Below the pieces are notes generated by a model, which saw only the letters and a list, made by a program, of their open reading frames with translations, did not search any database and had not been told where the DNA came from. Of a DNA stretch of 48,507 bases, positions 17,137 to 24,898 are shown piece after piece. The DNA is from an uncultured Granulosicoccaceae bacterium (GTDB taxonomy: Bacteria; Pseudomonadota; Gammaproteobacteria; Granulosicoccales; Granulosicoccaceae), in NCBI GenBank assembly GCA_938041955.1, contig CALISD010000004.1, positions 1 through 48,507 of the forward strand. Direction: 5' to 3'. The translations under genes and the position numbers were made by a program. Position 1 is the first letter of the stretch. Each line of letters starts with the position of its first letter.

Positions 17137-18852
17137 TTATGCATTGGAAATTAATTCTCGCATAGCCTGATTTACTTCGGTGGAAAACAGCCGTGCCCTT
17201 CTGCCGGTGGGTTCCAGTGGCTCGAGTGCGAAAAATTCGGGTAGTTCGTCGTCTTTTTCAGTGAATCCGGCCTGTCGATTGAATTCGGCTTCGCTTTTCA
17301 GCGTATCAACACCAATTTGGATCAAGGCGTCCGGAGCGATGTCTACGTCATGTGCGTCGTTAATAGCGTTTGAGATAAGGTCAAGATTCTCATCGGTGAC
17401 TGATCTGCCAAATACGCATAGCCCGAGTGAATCGGCGAGGGCGCTATTGACCTGCATTTTGAAGCTTTCAGAGGCGACCTCGGAAACTGATAGGTCGGAT
17501 GTCTTGAAGGAGGGCGCATTGCCCGCGGTGTGGTCAGCGCCCTGTGCCGTGAGCATCATTGAGATTGCCGTTACCTCTATGATACGTGGATCATAAGCAC
17601 TGATTGCCTGACGTTTAATGACAGGTATTCGTTTTACATTGAGCGCTTCGCCTACTGTGGCCGTGCCTGCGGCCAGAAAGCGACCGCGTTCGTTGCCGGC
17701 GCGCAGATCGGCCAGGCATTTTTTCATGAATTCCAGGTCACCAAACTCTGCCTCGCCAGCTTCCATCAGCACACCAATGGTGGCTCCCAGTTCAATGGTA
17801 TCGATGCCTAAGTCATTGGCGATTTCATTCAGCAGTGCCACGTCGTCAGGGTCGGTTAGTCCGCAATTGGTGCCCAGTAGACCAATGGTTTCGTATTCCA
17901 GTGGAGATACCAGCTCACGACCGTCCTTGTCTGCATACACGTTACTGCATTTTATCAGGCAGCCGGGCATACAGGCATGGGATATTTCACCACCGCGTGC
18001 AGAGTTGAGCTCGCGAATGTAGTCGCCGCCCATCTTTAACGGCCCATCGTCTTTACTGGTGAGCTGGCCTTGTGAAAAGTTACGTATCGGCAGAGCGCCC
18101 AATTGATTGGTGAGGTCTCCGACCATTGCGGTACCGGTTGTTTTTAACGCCTGCACTGCAGGGGCTGCATCAAGCAGCTTGCCGTAGGATTTGACAGCTT
18201 TCATTACTTGGCGCCGTTCTTTAAATGGCGGCATTTTGTGTTTTTCGATAACGATGGCTTTTATTTTCTTGCTACCCATTACTGCACCAACGCCTCCACG
18301 GGCCGCTAACCGCGTGGGTCGGTTATCTGTGTCTGAAAATGAGATACCTGCCATCAAACCTTTGTATTCACCTACCGGTCCACACAGCGCGAGTGAGATT
18401 TTTTCGCCGTAGAGTTCATGTAATTTACGGGCACATTCAATGTTGCCCAGCCCCATGTAGCTGGTCGCATCAATGTAGGTGAGCGGACCTTCCTTCGGGA
18501 TATGGATGACTGTCCATTCATCGAACGCCCCGTGAAAGACCAGGCGTGAAATTTCGAGCTGCCCCATTGCATAGGCAAACGTGCCGCCACTGTTCGCTTC
18601 CTTGATACCGCCGGTGAGAGGACTTTTACAACCGACACTGAGTCGGTTGGCATTTGAAAAATTAGTGCCTGCAAACGGACCGGCAGAGAAAATCAATGGG
18701 TTGTCTTGCCCCAGTGGGTCGATAGTGGCTGCATTTGCGGTGAGCAACATTTTGGCAATTAAGTATCTGCCGGTGTCTACAATATCGCGACCGGTAAGTT
18801 CTGTCGTATTGGTTTGACGATTATTTAAATCGAGATCAATCTGCTTTCTCAT
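17137..18852 (-). CDS. Aldehyde:ferredoxin oxidoreductase family protein (tungsten/molybdenum)
   Basis: 571 residues of the AOR family, which oxidise aldehydes to acids with a bis-pterin W (or Mo) centre and reduce ferredoxin. Family blocks are clear: NPLIFSAGPFAGTNFSNANR, SGGTFAYAMGQLE, RLAARGGVGAVMGSKKIKAI and the 4Fe-4S ligands C294, C298 and C302 with a later Cys in LGLCVFGR. The spacing CMPGCLIKC is Cx3Cx3C, not the archetypal Cx2Cx3C. No dedicated ferredoxin or second subunit lies beside it. It is the first gene after the repeat that separates it from glutaryl-CoA dehydrogenase, and is cotranscribed with the Mo-hydroxylase genes. Here it most likely oxidises glutarate semialdehyde or 2-formylglutarate (inference). 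Such enzymes are usually oxygen-sensitive, which is unusual beside a Rieske oxygenase. Confidence 0.85.
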   Translation of the reverse strand: MRKQIDLDLNNRQTNTTELTGRDIVDTGRYLIAKMLLTANAATIDPLGQDNPLIFSAGPFAGTNFSNANRLSVGCKSPLTGGIKEANSGGTFAYAMGQLEISRLVFHGAFDEWTVIHIPKEGPLTYIDATSYMGLGNIECARKLHELYGEKISLALCGPVGEYKGLMAGISFSDTDNRPTRLAARGGVGAVMGSKKIKAIVIEKHKMPPFKERRQVMKAVKSYGKLLDAAPAVQALKTTGTAMVGDLTNQLGALPIRNFSQGQLTSKDDGPLKMGGDYIRELNSARGGEISHACMPGCLIKCSNVYADKDGRELVSPLEYETIGLLGTNCGLTDPDDVALLNEIANDLGIDTIELGATIGVLMEAGEAEFGDLEFMKKCLADLRAGNERGRFLAAGTATVGEALNVKRIPVIKRQAISAYDPRIIEVTAISMMLTAQGADHTAGNAPSFKTSDLSVSEVASESFKMQVNSALADSLGLCVFGRSVTDENLDLISNAINDAHDVDIAPDALIQIGVDTLKSEAEFNRQAGFTEKDDELPEFFALEPLEPTGRRARLFSTEVNQAMRELISNA

Positions 18853-18880
18853 TACTTTCCTGTTGAATTGCGGTATGGCT

Positions 18881-19045
18881 TAGGCCGGATTATTCATGAT
18901 GATGACGGCATCTCACCTGATCTTTGATTCCACAGCGAATTTTTTCTTTTTGCAAATATCAATAAGTATTCGACGCAAGAAGAAAATCCACTGTGAAATA
19001 AGTCTCTACGAGATATTCTCGCCACATCATGAATAATCCGGGCTA
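18881..19045 (+). repeat. MITE-like palindromic element, family A copy 2
   Basis: About 165 bp, by eye more than 90 percent identical to the copy at 2599-2765 and in the same orientation, with ends GGCCGGATTATTCATGATG and CATCATGAATAATCCGGGCT. Its right end supplies the TAG stop codon of the minus-strand glutaryl-CoA dehydrogenase gene. It lies between that gene and the AOR gene, inside what would otherwise be one operon. Confidence 0.8.
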
Positions 19046-20251
19046 GCAAAATGCCTGCATCCCGGTTATGGCTCTACCCAATATCAGGGCATGCACATCA
19101 TGGGTGCCCTCATAAGTATTGACGGTTTCTAGATTATTCATGTGACGCATGATTTGATAATCTTCCTGAATGCCGTTTCCACCGTGCATGTCACGAGACT
19201 GGCGGGCGATGTCCAGTGCTTTGCCACAGTTGTTGCGCTTTATCATTGAAATCATTTCAGGTGCCGCGTTTGCGTCATCCATTAACCGGCCTACCTGCAA
19301 GCAACCTTGTAGGCCGAATGAAATGTCAGTCATCATGTTGGCCAGCTTTAATTGAAATAGTTGTGTCTGGGCCAATGGTCGATTGAATTGCTTGCGATCC
19401 ATGCCATATTGAAGGGCGGCGTGTAAGCAGAACTCTGCAGCGCCAAGTACTCCCCATGCAATACCGTATCGAGCACGATTCAAGCACCCGAATGGTCCCT
19501 TCAGCCCTTCAATATTCGGTAGTAGTGAGTCTTCACCGACCTCTACGTCTTGTAGAACAATTTCACCGGTAATAGATGTGCGAAGTGAAAGCTTCCCGCT
19601 GATGACTGGAGCCTTGATGTTGCTGCATGCCCTCTTAACAAGGAAACCACGAATCTTGCCGTTGTGGTGTTCGGACTTTGCCCAGACGACAAATACATCG
19701 GCTATAGGCGAATTTGAAATCCATGTTTTGGCACCGTTAAGCACATAACCATTGTCTGTTTTCACGGCAACGGTTTTCATTGAGCCGGGATCAGATCCGG
19801 CATCAGGCTCAGTGAGGCCAAAGCATCCGATCCATTCGCCGCTGGCAAGTTTTGGAAGATATTCCAACCGCTGCTCTTCTGAGCCGTATGCATAGATTGG
19901 ATACATGACTAAGCTTGATTGAACGCTCATCATGGAGCGGTAGCCTGAATCAACACGCTCAATTTCTCTGGCGATCAATCCGTACGAGACATACGAAGCG
20001 CCAATGCCACCATATTTTTCAGGGAGTGTGGAACCGAGCAGGCCCATCGCACCCATTTCGATAAAAATTCCAGGGTCTGTGGATTCGTCACGATACGCAT
20101 CGGTGGCACGTGGTTGCAGTTTTGTTTGAGCATACTCGCGTGCGGCATTAACCAGCATTCGCTCCTGCTCGTTTATTTGGGTGTCGAGCCGAAACGGGTC
20201 TTCCCAATTAAATTTTCCAAGATCTGGGGCATCCTTTGTATTCAAGCTCAT
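19043..20251 (-). CDS. gcdH: Glutaryl-CoA dehydrogenase
   Basis: Acyl-CoA dehydrogenase of 402 residues that oxidises and decarboxylates glutaryl-CoA to crotonyl-CoA, passing electrons to ETF. Signature blocks: [17 protein letters not shown] (FAD and substrate loop), [25 protein letters not shown] and [18 protein letters not shown]. The base is E381 in [10 protein letters not shown], as in GcdH. The [10 protein letters not shown] start and [10 protein letters not shown] end match GcdH rather than other acyl-CoA dehydrogenases. The stop codon comes from the adjacent repeat, and the C-terminus looks complete. Its promoter region is shared with the divergent reductase operon and holds two copies of the proposed MarR site. 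It would feed the product of ring degradation into central metabolism. Confidence 0.92.
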   Translation of the reverse strand: MSLNTKDAPDLGKFNWEDPFRLDTQINEQERMLVNAAREYAQTKLQPRATDAYRDESTDPGIFIEMGAMGLLGSTLPEKYGGIGASYVSYGLIAREIERVDSGYRSMMSVQSSLVMYPIYAYGSEEQRLEYLPKLASGEWIGCFGLTEPDAGSDPGSMKTVAVKTDNGYVLNGAKTWISNSPIADVFVVWAKSEHHNGKIRGFLVKRACSNIKAPVISGKLSLRTSITGEIVLQDVEVGEDSLLPNIEGLKGPFGCLNRARYGIAWGVLGAAEFCLHAALQYGMDRKQFNRPLAQTQLFQLKLANMMTDISFGLQGCLQVGRLMDDANAAPEMISMIKRNNCGKALDIARQSRDMHGGNGIQEDYQIMRHMNNLETVNTYEGTHDVHALILGRAITGMQAFC

Positions 20252-20312
20252 TCGATATACGCACTTGTTAATTCGAAGGTAGATTACGGGTGTTCAGGGT
20301 GCCAGTATATTC

Positions 20313-20326
20313 GTTTGTATGCAAAC
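20313..20326. promoter_or_regulatory. Predicted MarR operator, gcdH side
   Basis: GTTTGTATGCAAAC, with perfect GTTTG/CAAAC arms. It lies 62 bp upstream of the glutaryl-CoA dehydrogenase start, next to a minus-strand TATACT (20305-20310) that could be the -10 box. The same word with small changes recurs at 20426 and at 31170. Confidence 0.6.
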
Positions 20327-20405
20327 AATAAAATGCTGTATTGTGACTGGATTTACTGACAAGATAGGGGATAATAATACTGGCATAACGTGACGGTACG
20401 CGTCA

Positions 20406-20433
20406 TTGACAGAGTTTGAATAAACGTTAGTAT
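20406..20433 (+). promoter_or_regulatory. Predicted sigma-70 promoter of the reductase operon
   Basis: TTGACA at 20406-20411 and TAGTAT at 20428-20433, spaced by 16 bp. The predicted operator overlaps the -10 box, as expected for a repressor. Transcription from about 20440 would leave a leader of roughly 170 nt before the reductase start, which contains two short coupled ORFs. Confidence 0.55.
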
Positions 20434-20439
20434 GCTAAT
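20426..20439. promoter_or_regulatory. Predicted MarR operator, hnr side
   Basis: GTTAGTATGCTAAT, an imperfect palindrome exactly 14 bp downstream of TTGACA. The enamidase promoter has GTTAGTATACAAAC exactly 14 bp downstream of TTGACC. Identical spacing at two promoters argues against chance. Confidence 0.65.
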
Positions 20440-20510
20440 AAAGGTGAGTTGGCGGTGGAGTTGAAAATTATTCGAGCTTCACCGGCAAGGCTGGTCGGTC
20501 GCGGGGGGTG

Positions 20511-20558
20511 ATGAAAATTCGGATCATAAATGCAAGTGGCCGTGTGGGGAAATCATGA
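20511..20558 (+). CDS. Leader micro-ORF 1 (15 codons)
   Basis: ATG 20511 is preceded by CGGGGGGTG, a purine-rich stretch that may serve as a ribosome binding site, although very close to the ATG. The frame encodes MKIRIINASGRVGKS. Its TGA overlaps the ATG of the next micro-ORF (ATGA at 20555-20558). No homology is claimed; its interest is its place in the leader of the reductase operon. Confidence 0.35.
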   Translation: MKIRIINASGRVGKS

Positions 20559-20614
20559 GTGTCTCATTGATTGCCTTGAACTGTCGCTGCTCTCATTTGG
20601 GACTAAGTAATTGA
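20555..20614 (+). CDS. Leader micro-ORF 2 (19 codons)
   Basis: It begins in the ATGA overlap with micro-ORF 1 and encodes MSVSLIALNCRCSHLGLSN. Its TGA (20612-20614) overlaps the TTG start of the reductase (TTGA). The reductase has a weak start codon and only a poor ribosome binding site, so re-initiation after this micro-ORF is a plausible way to translate it. Confidence 0.4.
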   Translation: MSVSLIALNCRCSHLGLSN

Positions 20615-22101
20615 CTGATAGTAAATCCAGCCCTGAGAAAATCAGATGTGACGCCTGTCCGGTGATGTGTTACATCGCTGACGGTCGATCTGGAGCATGT
20701 GACCGCTACGCCAATGAAGATGGCCAGCTTGTGCGCCTCGACCCATTGACAATATTGGAACGTCAAGCCGTACACAATTCTGACCAGGTAGTACCGTTTC
20801 TCGACAGTGAGACGGAGTGGACTGGCAATCCCGTAACCGCTAAAGAGCAATTTGTTACCGCGGTAGGTGCCGGCACCACGTACCCGGACTACAAACCAGC
20901 CCCTTTTATAGTCGCAAGCGCTACAGATGGCATTGATATGGTCACCGTGGTGACTGAAGGTATTTTCAGTTATTGCGGTGCGAAATTAAAAATTGATACC
21001 GATCGTCATCTGGGGGCCGAGTGTAGTGTCGTTCGTGCCAGCGGAGAGCCTGTCGGTCACGTGACTACAGGGGAATATGGTTCCCAAATGTTATCTCTTG
21101 GTGGTGTTCATCATTTGACCGGTGGTAGCAAAAAAGAGGGCCGGGTAACTTGCGCATCGCTAATGCAACTGTGCAACGGAGAAGCAGTTGAACTGACAAT
21201 AGATGGTGGCTCTGAGTTGGTTGTGCAGGCCAACAAGCCACCAGTGATCAATGGCGTCACTGAAGACAGAATGCGGGTGGGATGCGGTTCGGCAACGGTG
21301 GGTATGTTTGCGTCACAGTGGAAAGACCTTGTAGACGAGGTTGTGGTGGTTGACGACCACATCACCGGTGTGATGTCGGAGCATCAGGCCGGCAAGGTGA
21401 TTGGCTGGCAGAAATCAGGCATAAAAGTAAAAGGCAGGCGCTCAACGCCCGGGCGCTATTTTCAGGTGGCAGAACCGGGGACTGGTTGGGGTGGAACAAA
21501 CCTACAGGACCCACTGACCATTCTGGGTGAGTTTGATATTAAAATTGCCAGGCCCGGACAGTCAATGCTGATGGTATCAACCACTGGCGAACATTTTAGT
21601 TATTACGAACTTGACGACAATCTCGTCCCCGTGGAGTTGGATATACCTGCGAGGCTGCAACAGTCAATCGCAAGAATCGAAGAGAACTGCGAACCGGCTT
21701 TATGTTCGGTACTTTTCATGGGTGGAGCAGGTGGATCACTGCGCGCCGGTGTCACTGAAAATCCGGTAAAACTGACTCGATCTGTTCAACAGGCTATCAC
21801 GCGTGTTACCTGTGGTGGCGCGCCCACTTATCGTTGGCCGGGTGGTGGCATTACTGTGATGGCTGATGTCTCGCGTATGCCCGATAATTCATTCGGCTAT
21901 GTGCCAACACCGGCACTGGTCGCGCCGATTGAATTTACTTTATCAATGGCTGCCTACGAAGCACTTGGTGGCCATATGGATCATATTATTTCGATGGAGG
22001 ATGCAGCGAAGGGCGTCATGGGGCCACAGAATGATCACGTGTTAAAGGGGCAGTTAGGGGTTGCACCGCACATCGATAACCCATGGCCGGTTGAGCGCTA
22101 A
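20611..22101 (+). CDS. hnr: 6-hydroxynicotinate reductase
   Basis: 496 residues. In the nicotinate pathway first described in Eubacterium barkeri this enzyme reduces 6-hydroxynicotinate to 1,4,5,6-tetrahydro-6-oxonicotinate with reduced ferredoxin. The N-terminus has the 4Fe-4S ligands C13, C16, C20 and C30 in CDACPVMCYIADGRSGACDR. Conserved stretches follow, including VVTEGIFSYCGAKLKIDTD, HLGAECSVVRASG and RVGCGSATVGMFASQW. The start must be TTG 20611, since an in-frame TAA precedes it and the next Met lies inside the cluster motif. Three bases separate it from the UPF0280 gene. The true ring substrate may be a relative of 6-hydroxynicotinate; this is inferred from family and from the enamidase in the same cluster. 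Confidence 0.85.
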   Translation: MTDSKSSPEKIRCDACPVMCYIADGRSGACDRYANEDGQLVRLDPLTILERQAVHNSDQVVPFLDSETEWTGNPVTAKEQFVTAVGAGTTYPDYKPAPFIVASATDGIDMVTVVTEGIFSYCGAKLKIDTDRHLGAECSVVRASGEPVGHVTTGEYGSQMLSLGGVHHLTGGSKKEGRVTCASLMQLCNGEAVELTIDGGSELVVQANKPPVINGVTEDRMRVGCGSATVGMFASQWKDLVDEVVVVDDHITGVMSEHQAGKVIGWQKSGIKVKGRRSTPGRYFQVAEPGTGWGGTNLQDPLTILGEFDIKIARPGQSMLMVSTTGEHFSYYELDDNLVPVELDIPARLQQSIARIEENCEPALCSVLFMGGAGGSLRAGVTENPVKLTRSVQQAITRVTCGGAPTYRWPGGGITVMADVSRMPDNSFGYVPTPALVAPIEFTLSMAAYEALGGHMDHIISMEDAAKGVMGPQNDHVLKGQLGVAPHIDNPWPVER

Positions 22102-22104
22102 TCG

Positions 22105-23016
22105 ATGGCATTTTCTGATCTCCCGCAAGATAGTCGTCTCAGTGATGGACGTCTGCAACTACGGCATGGACCCATTGATCTTGTCGTTGAAGCCTTTGGC
22201 CCGGTGAGTGAAGTTGAAGCCGCCTATCAGCAGGTGAGAAGTGAATTTCCAACTGTGCTTGTTGAGCTGGTGGCGGAGCTTGATTACCTAAGAAAGCAAC
22301 ATGCAACGCATTGCTATACATTTCAGGGTGAAATCGCTGTTGAAATGGCCACAGTGGCAGAACGGTTTTCAGATACTCGCTTTGTGACACCCATGATTGC
22401 CGTGGCAGGCGCTGTGGCTGATCATATGCTTCACGGTATGACATCCGGCAGGCACTTAACCAAAGCTTATGTCAATAATGGTGGGGATATCGCGATTTAT
22501 CTAAACGACGAACAGAGCTTTAATCTTGGGGTATGTGCGAACCCACTGAGTGGCACTATTGTCTCCACTGCCCACATAGATCAGCGCAGCGATATTCGTG
22601 GCGTGGCCACCAGTGGTTGGCGTGGGCGCAGTCATTCACTAGGTATAGCAGATTCGGTCACTGTGCTTGCGCGTACGGCCGCAACTGCGGATGCAGCCGC
22701 CACATTGATTGCCAATGCGATCGACTTACCCGATCACCCAATGATACAGCGCCAAGCCGCAAGCGCACTACAGCCTGACAGTGACCTGGGTGATCAAATG
22801 GTGACGATTGATGTCGGTGAGCTTACCTCCGCAGAGGTACATAGAGCACTTGAAGCGGGACAAACCCTTGCTCGCTCTATGATCGATGCCGGGCACATAA
22901 CCGGTGTTTATGGCAGCTTACATTCGCAAGTCTTTTCTATTGACCCGATTGGTATAGAGCAAAGAGGCAGTAGACTAGGTGTTGATCGGCTGGAGAAGGA
23001 ATTGGCCTGTGCCTGA
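22105..23016 (+). CDS. UPF0280 family protein (ApbE-like fold)
   Basis: 303 residues with the family hallmarks HATHCYTFQGEIAVEMATVA, NNGGDIAIYL and GVATSGWRGRSHSLGIADSV. UPF0280 proteins are distant relatives of ApbE flavin transferases; their own activity is not established. It starts three bases after the reductase, so the two are made together. I infer a role in maturation or flavin supply for the reductase. The stop overlaps the next small frame by eight bases. Confidence 0.82.
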   Translation: MAFSDLPQDSRLSDGRLQLRHGPIDLVVEAFGPVSEVEAAYQQVRSEFPTVLVELVAELDYLRKQHATHCYTFQGEIAVEMATVAERFSDTRFVTPMIAVAGAVADHMLHGMTSGRHLTKAYVNNGGDIAIYLNDEQSFNLGVCANPLSGTIVSTAHIDQRSDIRGVATSGWRGRSHSLGIADSVTVLARTAATADAAATLIANAIDLPDHPMIQRQAASALQPDSDLGDQMVTIDVGELTSAEVHRALEAGQTLARSMIDAGHITGVYGSLHSQVFSIDPIGIEQRGSRLGVDRLEKELACA

Positions 23017-23152
23017 TATCATTGTCAGAGAAAGTGTTTTACCGGTGGAGGAAACACCGGTTATTCTGCTGATGATTACCATTGCGCTGATGCATAATCG
23101 TGCTGGCAGGCTAAACGTAAAAGACATAAAAGGTGAGGACGGGCTAGGATGA
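23009..23152 (+). CDS. Small coupled ORF, 47 aa, resembling ends of DUF1185
   Basis: GTG 23009 is preceded by GGAGAAGGA, overlaps the UPF0280 stop by eight bases, and its TGA overlaps the next ATG (ATGA). The peptide starts MPDIIVRESVLPVEETPVIL and ends DIKGEDGLG. The first part resembles the DUF1185 start next door (IRKIVTTVEET against VRESVLPVEET), and the last six residues KGEDGL are identical to the end of that neighbour. It is therefore either the shrunken relic of a second DUF1185 gene or a real small protein derived from one. Perfect overlaps on both sides favour continued translation. Confidence 0.55.
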   Translation: MPDIIVRESVLPVEETPVILLMITIALMHNRAGRLNVKDIKGEDGLG

Positions 23153-23727
23153 AAATTCGTAAAATTGTAACAACGGTTGAGGAAACCCATCTTGAGATGG
23201 GAAGGGCGATTAATCCACCGACCCGACGCGCGGCCTCCACTGCCGTGATTGAAAATCCGTTCGCCGGCCAGTATCGGGAAGACCTTGATGCATTGATCAC
23301 TATCGGTGAACAGCTTGGCGCTTTGCTTGGCAAAAACTGTGTCGAGGCGTTAGGTATTGAACCAAAGGATACAGAAAGCTACGGAAAGGCTGCCATGGTA
23401 GGTGAAAACGGAGAGCTTGAACATGCGGCTGCCATCCTGCACCCGAAACTCGGCAAACCGCTGCGGGCGGCGGTAGAAAAGGGCGCCGCTTTGGTGCCAT
23501 CATCAAAAAAAATGGGGTCTATGGGTCAGCCACTTGATGTGCCACTTGGCCACAAGGATGCCGCCTACGTGCGCTCACACTTTGATGGGATGGAGGTGCG
23601 TATCAACGATGCGCCGCGCGCGAATGAAATTATGGTGTCGATTGTAGTTACCGACTCAGGCCGGCCACTCCCCCGGGTCGGAGGATTAGAATCTGCAGAT
23701 GCAAAAGGTGAGGACGGGTTGCGTTAA
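23149..23727 (+). CDS. Amino acid synthesis family protein (DUF1185)
   Basis: 192 residues. It starts MKIRKIVTTVEETHLEMGRA and continues with ENPFAGQYREDLDALI, SYGKAAMVGENGELEHAAAI and MGSMGQPLDVPLGHKDAAYV, all characteristic of this family. The family name comes from an early genetic link and its biochemical role is unknown. The region AKGEDGLR at the end is partly repeated at the end of the preceding small frame. It is translated by overlap with that frame and followed by the Rieske gene. A role in handling a pathway intermediate is likely from context only. Confidence 0.82.
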   Translation: MKIRKIVTTVEETHLEMGRAINPPTRRAASTAVIENPFAGQYREDLDALITIGEQLGALLGKNCVEALGIEPKDTESYGKAAMVGENGELEHAAAILHPKLGKPLRAAVEKGAALVPSSKKMGSMGQPLDVPLGHKDAAYVRSHFDGMEVRINDAPRANEIMVSIVVTDSGRPLPRVGGLESADAKGEDGLR

Positions 23728-23794
23728 GGATGGGCAAGCCGGAGATCAAACAACGGATCAAATAAGCGGTACTGGCAACAGTGAAGGAAAGACG

Positions 23795-24862
23795 ATGGAT
23801 TATGTAAAAAACGCGTGGTATGTCGCTGGCTGGGCGTCTGAATTCGATGGTGAGCTCAGGCGTGTAACCATCTTAGAAGAAAACATTGTCATGTATCGCA
23901 ACTCCAAAGGAGTGGTGGTTGGATTGGAAGATCGTTGCCCACACCGCATGCTGCCTTTGTCAAAAGGTAAGCTTATTGGAGATGATATTCAATGCGGATA
24001 CCATGGTATGACCTTCAACTGCGAAGGCAAGTGCGTACGCATTCCGGGTCAGACCAATGTGCCCAAATCTGCTCGTGTCATCGCCTACGTTGTGTATGAG
24101 ATTAACGACATAGTCTGGATCTGGATGGGGGATCCTGATCAGGCAAATACCGACGACGTATTTAATATGCCGGAGTTTAGTGATCCTGACTGGCATGCTC
24201 ATCAAGGTGAAGCGCTGCACCTGGAAGCTCACTATTTAAACGTGGCAGAGAACCTGGTTGATCCCGCGCATGTGAGTTTTGTGCATCCCACTACCCTGGG
24301 CAACGCATCCAGTGAAAATGTACCGGTTGATGTAAACACCAACGGTGAGATTATCGTCGCCTGGCGCTGGATTCGAGACGCGCCACCTGTTGGCTTCTTC
24401 GAAGAGTTCGGCGGCTTTAGTGGCAACGTTGATCGTTGGCATTACTATTATCTGCATATGCCGTGCACGGCTGTCATTGATTTCGGCAGCGCCAATACGT
24501 CTTTGGCTCTTGCAGAAGATGATCGTAATCAAGGCGTTCGTATTTTTGCCCTGCATTTTATTACACCCATAGGGCCGGACTATTCCATTGATCGTTGGAT
24601 GCATTTACGCAATACGGCGGTGGGTGATGACAAGGTGTCAGAGAAGATGGATGCCATGTTTAAAGTGGCCTTTAACGAGGATAAGGAAATTCTCGAGGCC
24701 ATACAGCTGGAAGAAAAAAGACCACAGCGGCGTCGTCCGATACGCATTGCCATTGATAAAGGGCCAACGGTTTATCGCAAGCGTATTCGCGAGCTGGTAG
24801 AGGCAGAGAGAGTTCACGATCTGGGTGATCCTGTGGACCCGATGTTTGTTCATCACGATTAA
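23795..24862 (+). CDS. Rieske non-heme iron oxygenase, VanA-like
   Basis: 355 residues from ATG 23795, with AAGGAAAG just upstream; the homology begins there (MDYVKNAWYVAGWASEF). The Rieske 2Fe-2S ligands are CPHRMLPLS and CGYHGMTFN. The mononuclear iron site is NLVDPAHVSFVH, giving the two His, with the Asp further on. The class includes vanillate and dicamba O-demethylases and several N-demethylases, which suggests a methylated substrate. No reductase gene (VanB type) is nearby, so electrons must come from elsewhere. In this operon it could demethylate an N-methylpyridinium or attack a pathway side product; both are inferences. Confidence 0.85.
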   Translation: MDYVKNAWYVAGWASEFDGELRRVTILEENIVMYRNSKGVVVGLEDRCPHRMLPLSKGKLIGDDIQCGYHGMTFNCEGKCVRIPGQTNVPKSARVIAYVVYEINDIVWIWMGDPDQANTDDVFNMPEFSDPDWHAHQGEALHLEAHYLNVAENLVDPAHVSFVHPTTLGNASSENVPVDVNTNGEIIVAWRWIRDAPPVGFFEEFGGFSGNVDRWHYYYLHMPCTAVIDFGSANTSLALAEDDRNQGVRIFALHFITPIGPDYSIDRWMHLRNTAVGDDKVSEKMDAMFKVAFNEDKEILEAIQLEEKRPQRRRPIRIAIDKGPTVYRKRIRELVEAERVHDLGDPVDPMFVHHD

Positions 24863-24898
24863 CGACCAATCATGGTCTAATTTGATTAGGAGGAATGT

